Of a stretch of DNA of 64,000 bases, positions 32,713 to 41,689 are shown piece after piece. The notes beneath the pieces are model-generated. The model searched no databases, was not told where the DNA came from, and saw only the letters and a list, made by a program, of their open reading frames with translations. Each line of letters opens with the position of its first letter. The stretch's first letter is position 1. The position numbers were made by a program, and so were the translations under genes. The stretch spans positions 1 to 64,000 of the forward strand of contig JAKLHK010000014.1 of assembly GCA_022710185.1 (NCBI GenBank). The letters run 5' to 3'. The stretch is from Bacteroidota bacterium. Lineage in GTDB: Bacteria > Bacteroidota > Bacteroidia > Bacteroidales > JAGNHN01.

Positions 32713-34092
32713 ATGAATTTACCCTTCGCAGAACCCTATAAGATCAAGATGGTGGAATCGCTCCACCGCAGCAGCCGGGAAGAACGTGAGCGCTGGATAC
32801 GCGAGGCAAAGTATAACCTGTTCAATCTGCGCAGCAGCCAGGTGTTCATCGATCTGCTGACCGACTCGGGTACCGGGGCCATGAGCGACAAGCAGTGGTC
32901 GGAGATGATGCTGGGCGATGAAAGCTATGCCGGGGCTTCCTCCTATTTCAAACTGAAGGAGGCCATTAACGATATCACCGGTTTCCCTCATTTCCTGCCT
33001 ACCCATCAGGGAAGGGCCGCAGAGAACGTGCTTTTCTCCGTGATGGTGAAGGAAGGTGACATCGTCCCTGGCAACGCCCATTTCGATACCACCAAGGGCC
33101 ATATCGAGTTCCGCAGGGCCCATGCCGTCGATTGTACCATCGACGAAGCCTATGACATCAGCCTGGATCATCCCTTCAAAGGCAATGTTGACCTGGAGAA
33201 GCTGGAGCGTGTGCTGTTGGGGAATCCCCGGGAGCGCATCCCTATGATTATCCTTACCGTCACATGCAACACCTCGGGTGGGCAGCCCGTTTCATTGCGT
33301 AACATACGGGAGGTCAAGGCTATGGCCGACCGCTTCGGCATCCCTCTGATCTTCGATGCGGCCCGTTTCGCCGAGAATGCCTGGTTCATCCGCAAACGGG
33401 AAGAGGAGTTTGCCGATTGGAGCATACGCGACATTGTCAGGGAAATGTTCCGCCATGGGGATGCCATGACGATGAGCAGCAAAAAGGACGCGATTGTAAA
33501 CATGGGGGGCTTCATCGGGATTCGCGATATTGACCTGTACCGCAGGGCATCCACCTACAATATCCTGTTTGAAGGATATGTCACCTACGGTGGCATGTCG
33601 GGGCGCGACATGAACGCCCTGGCCCGCGGGCTGTACGAGGGGACAGAATATGATTACCTCGAGGCCCGTGTAGGTCAGGTGGCCCGGCTGGGGAAGAAGC
33701 TCAGGGACCATGGGGTACCTGTGCAGTACCCCTTTGGCGGGCATGCCATTTTTGTAGATGCCCGGCGTTTTCTGACCAGGGTACCCCAGGAAGAATACAT
33801 TGCGCAGAAACTGGCCGTCGAGCTCTTCCTGGAAGGGGGAGTGCGCGGGGTAGAGATCGGCACCCTGCTGGCCGACCGCGACCCGGCCACGGGCAAGGAC
33901 CGTTTCCCTCCCCTGGAACTGGTAAGACTTACCATACCCCGAAGGGTTTATACCGACAATCACATGGACTATGTGGCCGCCGCCCTTTGCAATGTATGGG
34001 ACCGTCGTGACAGCATCACCCGCGGCTTCCGCATCCTCTACGAAGCGCCCATACTGCGGCACTTCACTGTAGAGCTGGAACCGGCAGGCTGA
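32713..34092 (+). CDS. tnaA: Tryptophanase
   Basis: The 459-residue PLP enzyme of the beta-eliminating lyase family probably splits tryptophan to indole, pyruvate and ammonia. Key sites: THQGRAAEN (97-105, cofactor phosphate), FDAARFAEN (214-222), SSKKDA with the PLP lysine K258, and the C-terminal RLTIPRRVYT. Tryptophanase is preferred over tyrosine phenol-lyase because the substrate loop reads GVRGVEIG (V380, E381, I382), where the phenol-lyase has SMERG with the Arg that binds the phenolic OH; the following DRDPATGK is also tryptophanase-like. Length is normal. Monocistronic with a long, structured leader that suggests regulation. Confidence 0.92.
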   Translation: MNLPFAEPYKIKMVESLHRSSREERERWIREAKYNLFNLRSSQVFIDLLTDSGTGAMSDKQWSEMMLGDESYAGASSYFKLKEAINDITGFPHFLPTHQGRAAENVLFSVMVKEGDIVPGNAHFDTTKGHIEFRRAHAVDCTIDEAYDISLDHPFKGNVDLEKLERVLLGNPRERIPMIILTVTCNTSGGQPVSLRNIREVKAMADRFGIPLIFDAARFAENAWFIRKREEEFADWSIRDIVREMFRHGDAMTMSSKKDAIVNMGGFIGIRDIDLYRRASTYNILFEGYVTYGGMSGRDMNALARGLYEGTEYDYLEARVGQVARLGKKLRDHGVPVQYPFGGHAIFVDARRFLTRVPQEEYIAQKLAVELFLEGGVRGVEIGTLLADRDPATGKDRFPPLELVRLTIPRRVYTDNHMDYVAAALCNVWDRRDSITRGFRILYEAPILRHFTVELEPAG

Positions 34093-34121
34093 TCCTGCTT
34101 CCCCTCCCTGCCCCGGCTTTC

Positions 34122-34129
34122 GTATCTTT
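34122..34129 (+). promoter_or_regulatory. TATCTTTG -7 element for the fRMsr operon
   Basis: TATCTTTG ends only 5 bases before the GTG start codon at 34135, so the transcript would be leaderless or nearly so. It lies in the 42-base gap after tnaA. Confidence 0.5.
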
Positions 34130-34134
34130 GCCCT

Positions 34135-34617
34135 GTGGACAGTAAAAAGAAAGAAGGCCGTTACCAGCGGCTGTTTGACCAGATCGCGGACCTCACGGCC
34201 CGTCGCTCCAATGCGCTCTCACGCATGGCGACGGTAGCCGCGGTACTTTCGAACAAGATGGAGTACTTCTTCTGGACCGGCTTTTACCTGCTGGAGGAGG
34301 GGGAACTTTACGCAGGACCTTATCAGGGGCCTCCCGCCTGCCAGCATCTGGCCCGTGAACAGGGGGTGTGCTGGGCAGGCATCCTGACCGCCGCACCGGT
34401 AGTGGTGCCCGATGTGGAGCAGTTTCCGGGGCATATCGCCTGCGACAGCCGCTCCCGTTCAGAGATCGTGGTGCCCCTGATGAACGCCATAGGTGAAGTG
34501 ATCGGGGTGCTTGATGTAGACAGTACTGCACAGGGCGCCTTCGATGAGATCGATGCCCTTTGGCTCACACGTATAGTGGCCCTGGTAAGGCCGGATGATA
34601 TCCCTAACCTGCCATGA
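34135..34617 (+). CDS. msrC: Free methionine-R-sulfoxide reductase (GAF domain)
   Basis: The 160-residue GAF-domain protein is an fRMsr, which reduces free methionine-(R)-sulfoxide to methionine. The three redox cysteines are present: C69 (GPPACQHL), C79 (GVCW) and C103 (HIACDSRSRSEIVVPL), with the surrounding family motifs. The start is GTG 34135, directly after a TATCTTTG element. Cytosolic. Its stop overlaps the next ATG (ATGA), so it is co-translated with the MntP-like gene; the pair suggests an oxidative or metal stress role. Confidence 0.93.
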   Translation: MDSKKKEGRYQRLFDQIADLTARRSNALSRMATVAAVLSNKMEYFFWTGFYLLEEGELYAGPYQGPPACQHLAREQGVCWAGILTAAPVVVPDVEQFPGHIACDSRSRSEIVVPLMNAIGEVIGVLDVDSTAQGAFDEIDALWLTRIVALVRPDDIPNLP

Positions 34618-35162
34618 ACAGCCTCGCACTCGCCCTCCTCCTGGGCACCATCGCCTCCAGTCCTTTCCTGGCCTTCGGCCTGGCCAATGCTGCACCATCG
34701 GCGACGCGCCGCCAGGATACCGTGATCCGGCGCAGCCTCATCTTCGCACTATGCCTGGGCCTGCTTACGCTGGCAGGGAATTGGGCAGGACGGGTGATGA
34801 CAGGGCTGCTTGAGCCGGGACAGCAATGGCTGATTGATACCCTCTGGTATGTCGTGGCCCTGAAAATGATCTTCGTGAGCTTCCGCCGCCACCCCAACTA
34901 CGTGGGAGTTGATACCGGCACCACCGGATCCGCCTTGCTGGCCGGCATCGCCACCTCCACCGACGGGCTGCTGATGGCCCTCGCCCTTGGACTGGAGCAG
35001 CAAGATGCCGGTTCCTTCACCGTATACTCCGCAGGGCTGGCCTTCGTTTTCGTACTCCTGGGGTCGGGCCCCCTGGCCAGTCTGCATGCCCTGAAACGCA
35101 ACCATCCCCGCATACTGCTGGTTTCCGGCAGCTTACTACTCATCATCACTGCCCTAACCTGA
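34614..35162 (+). CDS. MntP-like manganese efflux membrane protein
   Basis: The 182-residue protein has six hydrophobic segments. The second conserved MntP motif is recognisable as AGIATSTDGLLMALALG (usual form ATSxDA), while the first is diverged (LGTIASSPFLAFGLANA instead of an acidic LxxDxF type motif). It is therefore a divergent MntP/LysE-superfamily exporter; the Mn substrate is inferred. The ATG overlaps the fRMsr stop, and its stop is one base before the endonuclease start, so the three genes form an operon. Confidence 0.7.
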   Translation: MNSLALALLLGTIASSPFLAFGLANAAPSATRRQDTVIRRSLIFALCLGLLTLAGNWAGRVMTGLLEPGQQWLIDTLWYVVALKMIFVSFRRHPNYVGVDTGTTGSALLAGIATSTDGLLMALALGLEQQDAGSFTVYSAGLAFVFVLLGSGPLASLHALKRNHPRILLVSGSLLLIITALT

Positions 35163-35163
35163 G

Positions 35164-36246
35164 ATGGAACGCCTGCGCACTGTCTCCCTGCTTATTCTGC
35201 TGACCCTGATGCCCGGACTCCGGGCCCAGGCGCCACCGGGATATTACAACGCAACGACCGGCCTCTACGGCACAGCCCTCAAAGCGGCCCTGCACCAGAT
35301 CATCGATGGGCATACTCCCATGGCATATAACCAGTTGTTTGCCTGTTATGCCTCCACCGATGACCGTCCCGACGGCACAGTATGGGATATGTATTCCGAT
35401 GTGCCGGGGGGCACCCCCCCCTATATCTATCATTTCATTGCATCCGACCAATGCGGTAACTATTCCCAGGAAGGGGATTGCTTCAACCGCGAGCATAGTT
35501 TCCCAAAAAGCTGGTTCGGAGGGGATGTCATGCCCATGTACTCCGACCTTTTCCACCTATACCCCACCGACGGCTTTGTCAATGGTCAGCGCGGTAACCT
35601 GCCCTACGGCGAGACCAACAATCCGGACTGGACCTCGCTCAACGGCAGCCGGCGGGGTCCCTCGGCAGTACCCGGGTATTCAGGAACCGTGTTTGAGCCC
35701 ATCGATGCCTATAAAGGCGACCTGGCCCGCACCTATTTCTACATGGCGGTGAGGTATTATTCCGAGGATGCCTCCTGGCCGGGCAGCCCCATGACCAACG
35801 GAGCGGAACCCCTCTCGTGGGCCCTTCCGATGCTGATCCAGTGGCACCAGTCGGATACCGTAAGCCTGAAGGAACGGGAGCGCAACGATGCCGTCTACAC
35901 CTTTCAGGGTAACCGCAACCCATTCATCGATGATCCCTATTTTGCAGAAAGGATATGGGTTACCTCGGCTGGACTTGCAAAAGGCCTCCCCGAACTTCCT
36001 GGTTGGTGGGTAGGGAATGAGGGGGGGAACCTGGGCCTGGTCCTGTTCACCGATATCCCCCTGAAGGCGAATGCCCGGCTCAGCCTGCTCGATCTTTGCG
36101 GGCGCCAGCTGTGGCAGGGTAAGATGGACCAGGGCACCATTTCCTATACCCTTCCATCCTGGCGTTTTCCTTCGGGTAGCTATATCCTGACCGTCGAATG
36201 TCCTGATAACCGACCAGCCAGCATAAAGATTATGATAATCAATTGA
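35164..36246 (+). CDS. T9SS-sorted endonuclease I family nuclease
   Basis: The 360-residue protein has a signal peptide (LLILLTLMPGLRAQ) and an endonuclease I (NucA/NucB His-Me finger-like) domain: FNREHSFPKSWF (108-118, catalytic H111), DLFHLYPTDGFVNGQRGNLPYGE (N140, R143, N145) and YFYMAVRYY. A T9SS sorting domain follows (FTDIPLKANARLSLLDL, FPSGSYILTV), slightly shorter than usual. It is a secreted DNase/RNase likely used for nucleic acid scavenging. Third gene of the fRMsr-MntP operon; the stop of MntP precedes its ATG by one base. Confidence 0.92.
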   Translation: MERLRTVSLLILLTLMPGLRAQAPPGYYNATTGLYGTALKAALHQIIDGHTPMAYNQLFACYASTDDRPDGTVWDMYSDVPGGTPPYIYHFIASDQCGNYSQEGDCFNREHSFPKSWFGGDVMPMYSDLFHLYPTDGFVNGQRGNLPYGETNNPDWTSLNGSRRGPSAVPGYSGTVFEPIDAYKGDLARTYFYMAVRYYSEDASWPGSPMTNGAEPLSWALPMLIQWHQSDTVSLKERERNDAVYTFQGNRNPFIDDPYFAERIWVTSAGLAKGLPELPGWWVGNEGGNLGLVLFTDIPLKANARLSLLDLCGRQLWQGKMDQGTISYTLPSWRFPSGSYILTVECPDNRPASIKIMIIN

Positions 36247-36301
36247 TTAATATCCTGACGCCTCCGGGGTCGCCACAGGTGATTTTCTGTCAGTTTTTGT
36301 T

Positions 36302-36309
36302 TACCTTTG
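36302..36309 (+). promoter_or_regulatory. TACCTTTG -7 element for deoC
   Basis: TACCTTTG matches the Bacteroidota -7 element and lies 37 bases before ATG 36347. Confidence 0.45.
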
Positions 36310-36346
36310 ATCCATATTCCTTCGGTTCACCATCCTTCAGGAGCCT

Positions 36347-37204
36347 ATGACCGAATCCAGACCGCGTTCGTCGCTTCAACCCCGTACCCTTCAGCGGAAG
36401 ATCAGCGATATCCACAGTAAAGAGATCAGGAACCATTCCCGCCCCGAGGCCTTGCGCAAGATCATCAGCGTGATCGACCTGACCAGCCTCTCCGGAAGGG
36501 AGACCCGGGACGACATCAGCGCGCTCTGCCGCCTTGCCAGGGGGTGGGAAAGCCCGCAGGGTCCCGTTCCGTCGGTGGCCGCAGTGTGCATTTACCCTGA
36601 GCATGTGCGCCAAGCCAAGGATGAACTGTCGGATACCGAGATACTGGTGGCCACGGTAGCCGGGGGCTTTCCGGGTGGGGAGACTCCAACGCGCATCAAG
36701 GTGGAAGAAGTTCAGGAGGCGGTTGCCTATGGTGCGGATGAGATCGATATGGTGATGAACTATTCCCTCTTTCTCAAGGGGGACTTCAGGGCGGTGCATG
36801 ATGATATCGTTCAGGTGAAGTCAGCCTGCCGGGACCTGGACCTCAAGGTTATCCTGGAAACCGGAAAACTTGGGGATCCTGCAAGCATCCGCCATGCTGC
36901 CGAGATCGCCATCGAAGCAGGGGCCGATTTCATCAAGACCTCCACAGGCAAAACCGATCCTGCCGCCACCGAGGAAGCCGCCCTGGTCATGCTCCAGGTA
37001 ATCAAAGAGTATTATCATGATACCGGCATCTTCATTGGGTTCAAGCCTGCAGGGGGTATACGCGAGCCACGCTTCGCCTTTCATTACCTCAGCCTGGTGT
37101 ACCATGTGCTGGGCGGACAGTGGCTGAAGCCTTCCCTCTTCCGCATCGGGGCCAGCCAGCTTCTGGGGAGTACACGGGATGAACTGCTCAGTCTCTCCCG
37201 CTGA
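36347..37204 (+). CDS. deoC: Deoxyribose-phosphate aldolase
   Basis: The 285-residue DeoC/DERA protein cleaves 2-deoxyribose-5-phosphate to glyceraldehyde-3-phosphate and acetaldehyde. Visible sites: VAAVCIYPEHV, ATVAGGFPGG, ILETGKL (K174), FIKTSTGK with the Schiff-base lysine K197, and GFKPAGGIRE with the assisting Lys (~228). The N-terminus is about 40 residues longer than in the enterobacterial enzyme, as in other Bacteroidota. It follows the secreted nuclease gene, an arrangement that fits use of DNA as carbon source. Cytosolic, own promoter. Confidence 0.95.
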   Translation: MTESRPRSSLQPRTLQRKISDIHSKEIRNHSRPEALRKIISVIDLTSLSGRETRDDISALCRLARGWESPQGPVPSVAAVCIYPEHVRQAKDELSDTEILVATVAGGFPGGETPTRIKVEEVQEAVAYGADEIDMVMNYSLFLKGDFRAVHDDIVQVKSACRDLDLKVILETGKLGDPASIRHAAEIAIEAGADFIKTSTGKTDPAATEEAALVMLQVIKEYYHDTGIFIGFKPAGGIREPRFAFHYLSLVYHVLGGQWLKPSLFRIGASQLLGSTRDELLSLSR

Positions 37205-37295
37205 CCATCTCCCGAACATTCCTGTTAAAGAAGTGTTAATGATGGCGTTCAGGCCGTCAATCCGGTCTATTTTTATCCTGAAAAACCTGCCCTCC

Positions 37296-38078
37296 ATGCG
37301 CAGAACGCTGATTTCCCTGCTGCTCGCCCTGCTGCTCTGGCCCCTGCAGTCCCAGACCACCATCGATACAGCCGTTAATTTCTCCGCCAAGGACATTACC
37401 GGCCAGACTCATGTGCTCTATGATATCCTGGATGCAGGAAAAATGGTCCTCATCGATTTCTTCTCCACCTCCTGCGGCCCCTGCGGCACCTACGCCCCGC
37501 ATGTGGAGCAATCGTACCAGCATTTCGGGCAGAACAACGGCAATGTGCATTTCCTTGGGATCAGCTGGGGCGACAGCAACCAGGGCGTGCATGTATTCGA
37601 TTCCACCTACGGCATAACCTACCCCAGCGTGAGCGGCACCCAGGGCAGCGGCAACCAGATCAATATCGCCTACAATATCCTATCCTATCCCACCATCATC
37701 CTCATCATGCCCGACCGCAGCATCCGGGAAAAGCATCTCTGGCCCCCCACCACGGCGCGCATCGACAGCCTGCTCATAGCCAATGGGGGCATTACTACTG
37801 CGCTGGCTTCTCAAGGTGGCGACAACCTGCACATAGCCTTGTGGCCCAATCCGGCAAGGGATGCGACTGCCCTAAGCCTGAAGGTGTCCGGGCCATCCAG
37901 CCTTGAAGTGCAGCTTACCGACCTGATGGGCCGTACCCTCCGTCAGAAGCACCATAGCCTGGATGCCGGAGACCACAGGGTTGAAATTCCGACCGACGGA
38001 GTACCTTCCGGCCTATACCTGGTGCACGCCCTGATCAATGGCAAATCCCGGCACAGCTTCCGGCTTGTAAAAGAATGA
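37296..38078 (+). CDS. Secreted thioredoxin-fold (TlpA-like) protein with T9SS domain
   Basis: ATG 37296 (MRRTLISLLLALLLWPLQSQ) gives a signal peptide; a longer upstream frame overlapping deoC is not supported. The thioredoxin-like domain has the active-site C-x-x-C in FFSTSCGPCGTYAPHVEQ (around residue 65) and the cis-Pro region SYPTIILI. The last ~85 residues (LWPNPARDATALSLKV, VPSGLYLVHAL) form a T9SS type A sorting domain. The protein is probably an exported disulfide reductase or isomerase. The combination with a CTD is seen in Bacteroidota; partner unknown. Confidence 0.88.
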   Translation: MRRTLISLLLALLLWPLQSQTTIDTAVNFSAKDITGQTHVLYDILDAGKMVLIDFFSTSCGPCGTYAPHVEQSYQHFGQNNGNVHFLGISWGDSNQGVHVFDSTYGITYPSVSGTQGSGNQINIAYNILSYPTIILIMPDRSIREKHLWPPTTARIDSLLIANGGITTALASQGGDNLHIALWPNPARDATALSLKVSGPSSLEVQLTDLMGRTLRQKHHSLDAGDHRVEIPTDGVPSGLYLVHALINGKSRHSFRLVKE

Positions 38079-38110
38079 TTTGCATCGGAAGTTGGGATTT
38101 TGTACATTGC
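38079..38110 (+). promoter_or_regulatory. Promoter for the VWA lipoprotein gene
   Basis: TTTG (38079-38082) and TACATTGC (38103-38110) are separated by 20 bases, close to the Bacteroidota pattern. The ATG follows 25 bases after the -7 element. Confidence 0.45.
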
Positions 38111-38135
38111 CAAACTAATCCCAACCATCCAGCTC

Positions 38136-39140
38136 ATGAAAAACGTCTTACGCGCCCTGCTTGTAGTCTTCATCGCTGCAGGGGCCCTCTTCACAGCTTG
38201 TCAGAAGGATGATCACGGTTCGCTCTTCATCTTCGAGCCCTTTGTGAACCCAAGCGATCACCAGACCACCCGCATCGAAAGCAACCTGCCGCGTATCGTT
38301 ATGCTTAAGGATAACCTGGTGGTGTACCTCTCGGTCACCGACCAGAACCAGCATCCGATCATCGGACTCAACAAGATGAATTTCAAGGTCGAGAAGATCG
38401 TGGATGGCGTTGCTACCCCAATCTACGGCATCGAGGTGTTCGGAGGGGGTGTGGGTACGCCCAGTTCCATCGCCGCTGCACTGACTATGGACTATAGCGG
38501 GAGCATGTACTACGATACCACCGATGTCCCCAATATGGAGACCGCGGTCAAGTATTTCATCAACCATAAGGGTATAGGCGACTATTGCGAGCTCATCAAG
38601 TTCAGCAGTAATGTCTATGTGGTCACGCCCTTCACCACCAACGACACCCTGCTGTTGAACGGGGTGGACGACAGCACATACAGCCTGAAGCAGGCTACGG
38701 CCTTTTACCGGAGCTGCATCACCGGCCTGGAGGATGCCGACAGCCTGAGCACCATCTATCCCGCCCTGCTTCCTGCCGTGATCGGGTTTACTGACGGGCT
38801 GAACAACCTGGCCCCCCTGGATCCTGACACCCTGGTGGCCAAGGCCCTTTCCATGCAGATCCCGGTGTATACCATCGGATACGGGAATTATGCCGCTTCC
38901 CCTCCCGACACCACCACGCTGAAGTATATCGCCGATACCACGGGAGGCCGCTTCTACTGGACCCCCAGCACCACCTCCCTCCAGCAGTTGTACCAGTACG
39001 TCAGCGGCCAGCTCACCAATATGTATGTGCTGACCTTCCCCTTCGGGACCAAAGACAATGCCCTGATCCGGGTTACCACCACCTATGAGTGCGCCAACGG
39101 TACCTTCACTACGGTATCCCAGAAGATGATCTATTACTGA
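38136..39140 (+). CDS. von Willebrand factor A domain lipoprotein
   Basis: The start is ATG 38136 (MKNVLRALLVVFIAAGALFTAC), giving a lipoprotein signal with the lipidated Cys at ~22. After a short beta domain (~60-115) comes a VWA domain with a complete MIDAS site: DYSGSM, a Thr in the FTTND loop and GFTDGLNN. The closing LTFPFGTKDNALIRV segment is a small beta extension. It is probably anchored in the outer membrane or inner leaflet and mediates divalent-metal-dependent protein binding. Promoter at 38079-38110; a perfect terminator follows at 39165-39196. Confidence 0.88.
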   Translation: MKNVLRALLVVFIAAGALFTACQKDDHGSLFIFEPFVNPSDHQTTRIESNLPRIVMLKDNLVVYLSVTDQNQHPIIGLNKMNFKVEKIVDGVATPIYGIEVFGGGVGTPSSIAAALTMDYSGSMYYDTTDVPNMETAVKYFINHKGIGDYCELIKFSSNVYVVTPFTTNDTLLLNGVDDSTYSLKQATAFYRSCITGLEDADSLSTIYPALLPAVIGFTDGLNNLAPLDPDTLVAKALSMQIPVYTIGYGNYAASPPDTTTLKYIADTTGGRFYWTPSTTSLQQLYQYVSGQLTNMYVLTFPFGTKDNALIRVTTTYECANGTFTTVSQKMIYY

Positions 39141-39164
39141 TCGTTCAGGCAACGAAATGATCCG

Positions 39165-39196
39165 GGTTGCCGGCCGTTGCGGCCGGCAACCTTTTT
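39165..39196 (+). terminator. Perfect rho-independent terminator after the VWA gene
   Basis: GGTTGCCGGCC pairs perfectly with GGCCGGCAACC (11 base pairs, 5-base loop), then TTTTT. It sits only 15 bases before the ATG of the next gene (39212), so the C10 peptidase must use either readthrough or a promoter inside this region. Confidence 0.9.
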
Positions 39197-39211
39197 AAAT
39201 GCCCTTTCCGC

Positions 39212-41659
39212 ATGTTCCGATTACTCCCTTTTCTGCTGCTGACCATTCTCTGCCCTTCCCTTTACGCCCAGGAGTTTGCAGACCGGGAGTCGTGGGCTCT
39301 GGCCCGACTATCCCCCTGGTTGCAGGAGGACCTGTCGTGGGTGCCGGAGGAGGTTGAGGTCGTGGCCCGCTACCCATCAACAGACTCGGCTGAAGCGCTC
39401 CTCGTGCTCTCCTGCCCGGGGCGACCGGGATTTGTGATCACCCACACCCTTTCCGGCCCTGAACCTATCCTGGCTTATTCCCCCGTGCATTCCTGGGGAG
39501 AGCGTGCGCTGCCCCCGGCCCTGGAGCAATGGATGGAGGACCTCATCCGGGCCTTTGCTCTTCCAGAGGCCAGGAAATGGGACTTTGAATCGCCGGACTA
39601 CCTTCCCGGATCAGCCGTAACCCCCTTGCTTAATACCAGTTGGGACCAGACCTGCCTCTATAACGACTCCTGCCCTGCAGACGCCAGTGCCCCGCCCAAC
39701 CTCTGCGGCCACGTTTGGGCAGGATGCGTGGCTACGGCCATGGCCCAGGTGATGCGCTACCATGCCTGTCCCGCCCAGGGCAGCGGGGCGAAAAGTTATT
39801 TCTCCCTGCACTATGGTATGCAGTACGCCCAGTTTGGAAATACCACCTATGGATGGGCGCAGATGCCGCCCCAACTCAGCCAGCCTGCCCCTGAGGTGGC
39901 GCGCCTGATTTATCACTGCGGCGTATCGGTAGAAATGAACTACAACCTCCTGGGGTCTGGCGCCCTCACCACCACGGCCCTTACCGCCCTGAAGACCTAT
40001 TTCGGGTACAGCAACGCCATGAACGAGCAAGCTGCCGCCAGTTACAGTCCCTCTGCCTGGGCAAACCTTCTGAAGTCCGAGCTGGATGCCGCACGCCCTT
40101 TGATCTACCGCTCAGAGCAGAGCGGAGGGGGACAGGGCCATGCCTGGGTGGTGGATGGATACGACCTGAACGGGCTCTTTCATTGCAACTGGGGCTGGGG
40201 AGGATATTACAACGGCTATTTCTCGCTCAGCCTGCTGAATCCCAACCTCAGTCTTTTCAATCAGAACCATGGGGCGATCATTGGCATACAGCCCGCCAGC
40301 CCCTCCCTGGCCGCCCGCTTCACCACCGACCATCAGCTGGTTTCAGCCGGGGATACCCTGGCCTTTACCGACCTGAGCACAGGTCAACCTTTGGCATGGT
40401 CGTGGAGCTTCCCCGGGGCCCTGCCCGCGGCATCCGGAACCCAGCACCCCCAGCAGGTCGTTTATCCCAATCCCGGGCGCTATGAGGTTGGCCTTGCTGT
40501 AAGCAACGGAACAATCACCGATACCCTCACCCGGCCGGACTACATCACCGTTACCCCTATTGCCGACTTCGCTGCCGACCGCCTGGTGATCCAGGCCGGG
40601 GACAGCATACATTTCAGCGACCTCTCCCTGGCGCTGAACCCCCTGACCGCCTGGTCATGGTCCTTCCCCGGGGGAACGCCCCCCACTTCGGTCCTGGCTT
40701 CACCGCCGGCAGTGACTTACCCGAATCCAGGAACCTTTAAGGTGGTTTTAACCGTCAGCTCAGGGACCGCCTCCCATACGGTAGAATATACCCAATACAT
40801 CAGGGTATACGCTTCATGCGATACCTTGTTCCTGCACAACGGAAGTAGCTGGAGCACTGACCCATCCATCAGTACCGGGTTTTCCTGGCTGCCGCAGGAT
40901 CTGGACGGCCTGAACCCATATTTCGCAGGGGCACCTTATTATCATTCCTCCGGATGGATTGTTTTCAATGATGGGAACCAGAGCCTAAGTGATACCAACT
41001 ATTTCCTGGGAGCTACCTCCTTCTTTTCTCCCCCGGGAAAGGCGGACAACTGGCTGTCGTTCGGGCCCTTCCCAACAGGCCCGGAGGGACTGGAGCTGTC
41101 GTGGGACCATTATTACTGGTTCAATGACAAGCGCGATGGCTATGAGGTCCTCGTTTCGGCCACCGGTGCAGGCTATCAGCACTTCAGCGGTCTACCGCTG
41201 AAGGTCTTTGGGGACAACGACCCGTCTACAGATGGCGATACCCTCTGGCGCTCGCACAGCCTCTTTCTTCCGGACAGCCTGTCGGGGCCCCAGGGGGTGT
41301 GGGTGGCCTTCCATCATTTCGCCAATAACCAGTTCTATCTCTTTCTCGACGACATCAGCGTGACCGCCTGTTCCGGGCTGATTACCCGGGTACCACTCCC
41401 CCCCAATCAGGGGTTGTGGAGGGTATGGCCCAATCCAGCCAGGGGTTACCTTATCATTGAGCGCCCCGAGGATACGGAGTCAAGGGATACCTGGATAGGG
41501 CTTTATACTGCTGATGGGCGAAAAGTGAGGACAGCGCACCTCTCCCGGGGGGTGCCCAGGCATAGGCTCGAACTTGGCAGCCTGGCGCCGGGGCTATACC
41601 TTTTACAGGCCGGGGAAGGACTGGAGGGATTCCGCACCCGCATCCTCATTTCACCATGA
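39212..41659 (+). CDS. T9SS-sorted C10 (streptopain-like) cysteine peptidase with PKD domains
   Basis: ATG 39212 (MFRLLPFLLLTILCPSLYAQ) gives a signal peptide. Numbering from there: an N-terminal inhibitory propeptide (~20-130), then the C10 catalytic domain with C172 (WAGCVATAMAQVMRYH) and H310 (GGQGHAWVVDGYD), and CNWGWGGYYNGYF. Two PKD domains follow (LAWSWSFPGALP; TAWSWSFPGGTP), then a jelly-roll domain (LDDISVTACSG) and a T9SS type A sorting domain (VWPNPARGYLIIERP, LAPGLYLLQA). It is a secreted endopeptidase like interpain/streptopain. No usual promoter fits between the preceding terminator and the ATG. Confidence 0.93.
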   Translation: MFRLLPFLLLTILCPSLYAQEFADRESWALARLSPWLQEDLSWVPEEVEVVARYPSTDSAEALLVLSCPGRPGFVITHTLSGPEPILAYSPVHSWGERALPPALEQWMEDLIRAFALPEARKWDFESPDYLPGSAVTPLLNTSWDQTCLYNDSCPADASAPPNLCGHVWAGCVATAMAQVMRYHACPAQGSGAKSYFSLHYGMQYAQFGNTTYGWAQMPPQLSQPAPEVARLIYHCGVSVEMNYNLLGSGALTTTALTALKTYFGYSNAMNEQAAASYSPSAWANLLKSELDAARPLIYRSEQSGGGQGHAWVVDGYDLNGLFHCNWGWGGYYNGYFSLSLLNPNLSLFNQNHGAIIGIQPASPSLAARFTTDHQLVSAGDTLAFTDLSTGQPLAWSWSFPGALPAASGTQHPQQVVYPNPGRYEVGLAVSNGTITDTLTRPDYITVTPIADFAADRLVIQAGDSIHFSDLSLALNPLTAWSWSFPGGTPPTSVLASPPAVTYPNPGTFKVVLTVSSGTASHTVEYTQYIRVYASCDTLFLHNGSSWSTDPSISTGFSWLPQDLDGLNPYFAGAPYYHSSGWIVFNDGNQSLSDTNYFLGATSFFSPPGKADNWLSFGPFPTGPEGLELSWDHYYWFNDKRDGYEVLVSATGAGYQHFSGLPLKVFGDNDPSTDGDTLWRSHSLFLPDSLSGPQGVWVAFHHFANNQFYLFLDDISVTACSGLITRVPLPPNQGLWRVWPNPARGYLIIERPEDTESRDTWIGLYTADGRKVRTAHLSRGVPRHRLELGSLAPGLYLLQAGEGLEGFRTRILISP

Positions 41660-41689
41660 ACCTGGCACAGCATTTGTTTCATTCTTTGC

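Noticed and set aside
32713..34092. Tyrosine phenol-lyase instead of tryptophanase
   Set aside because: The substrate loop reads VEIG rather than MERG, so the Arg that binds the phenol hydroxyl is missing.
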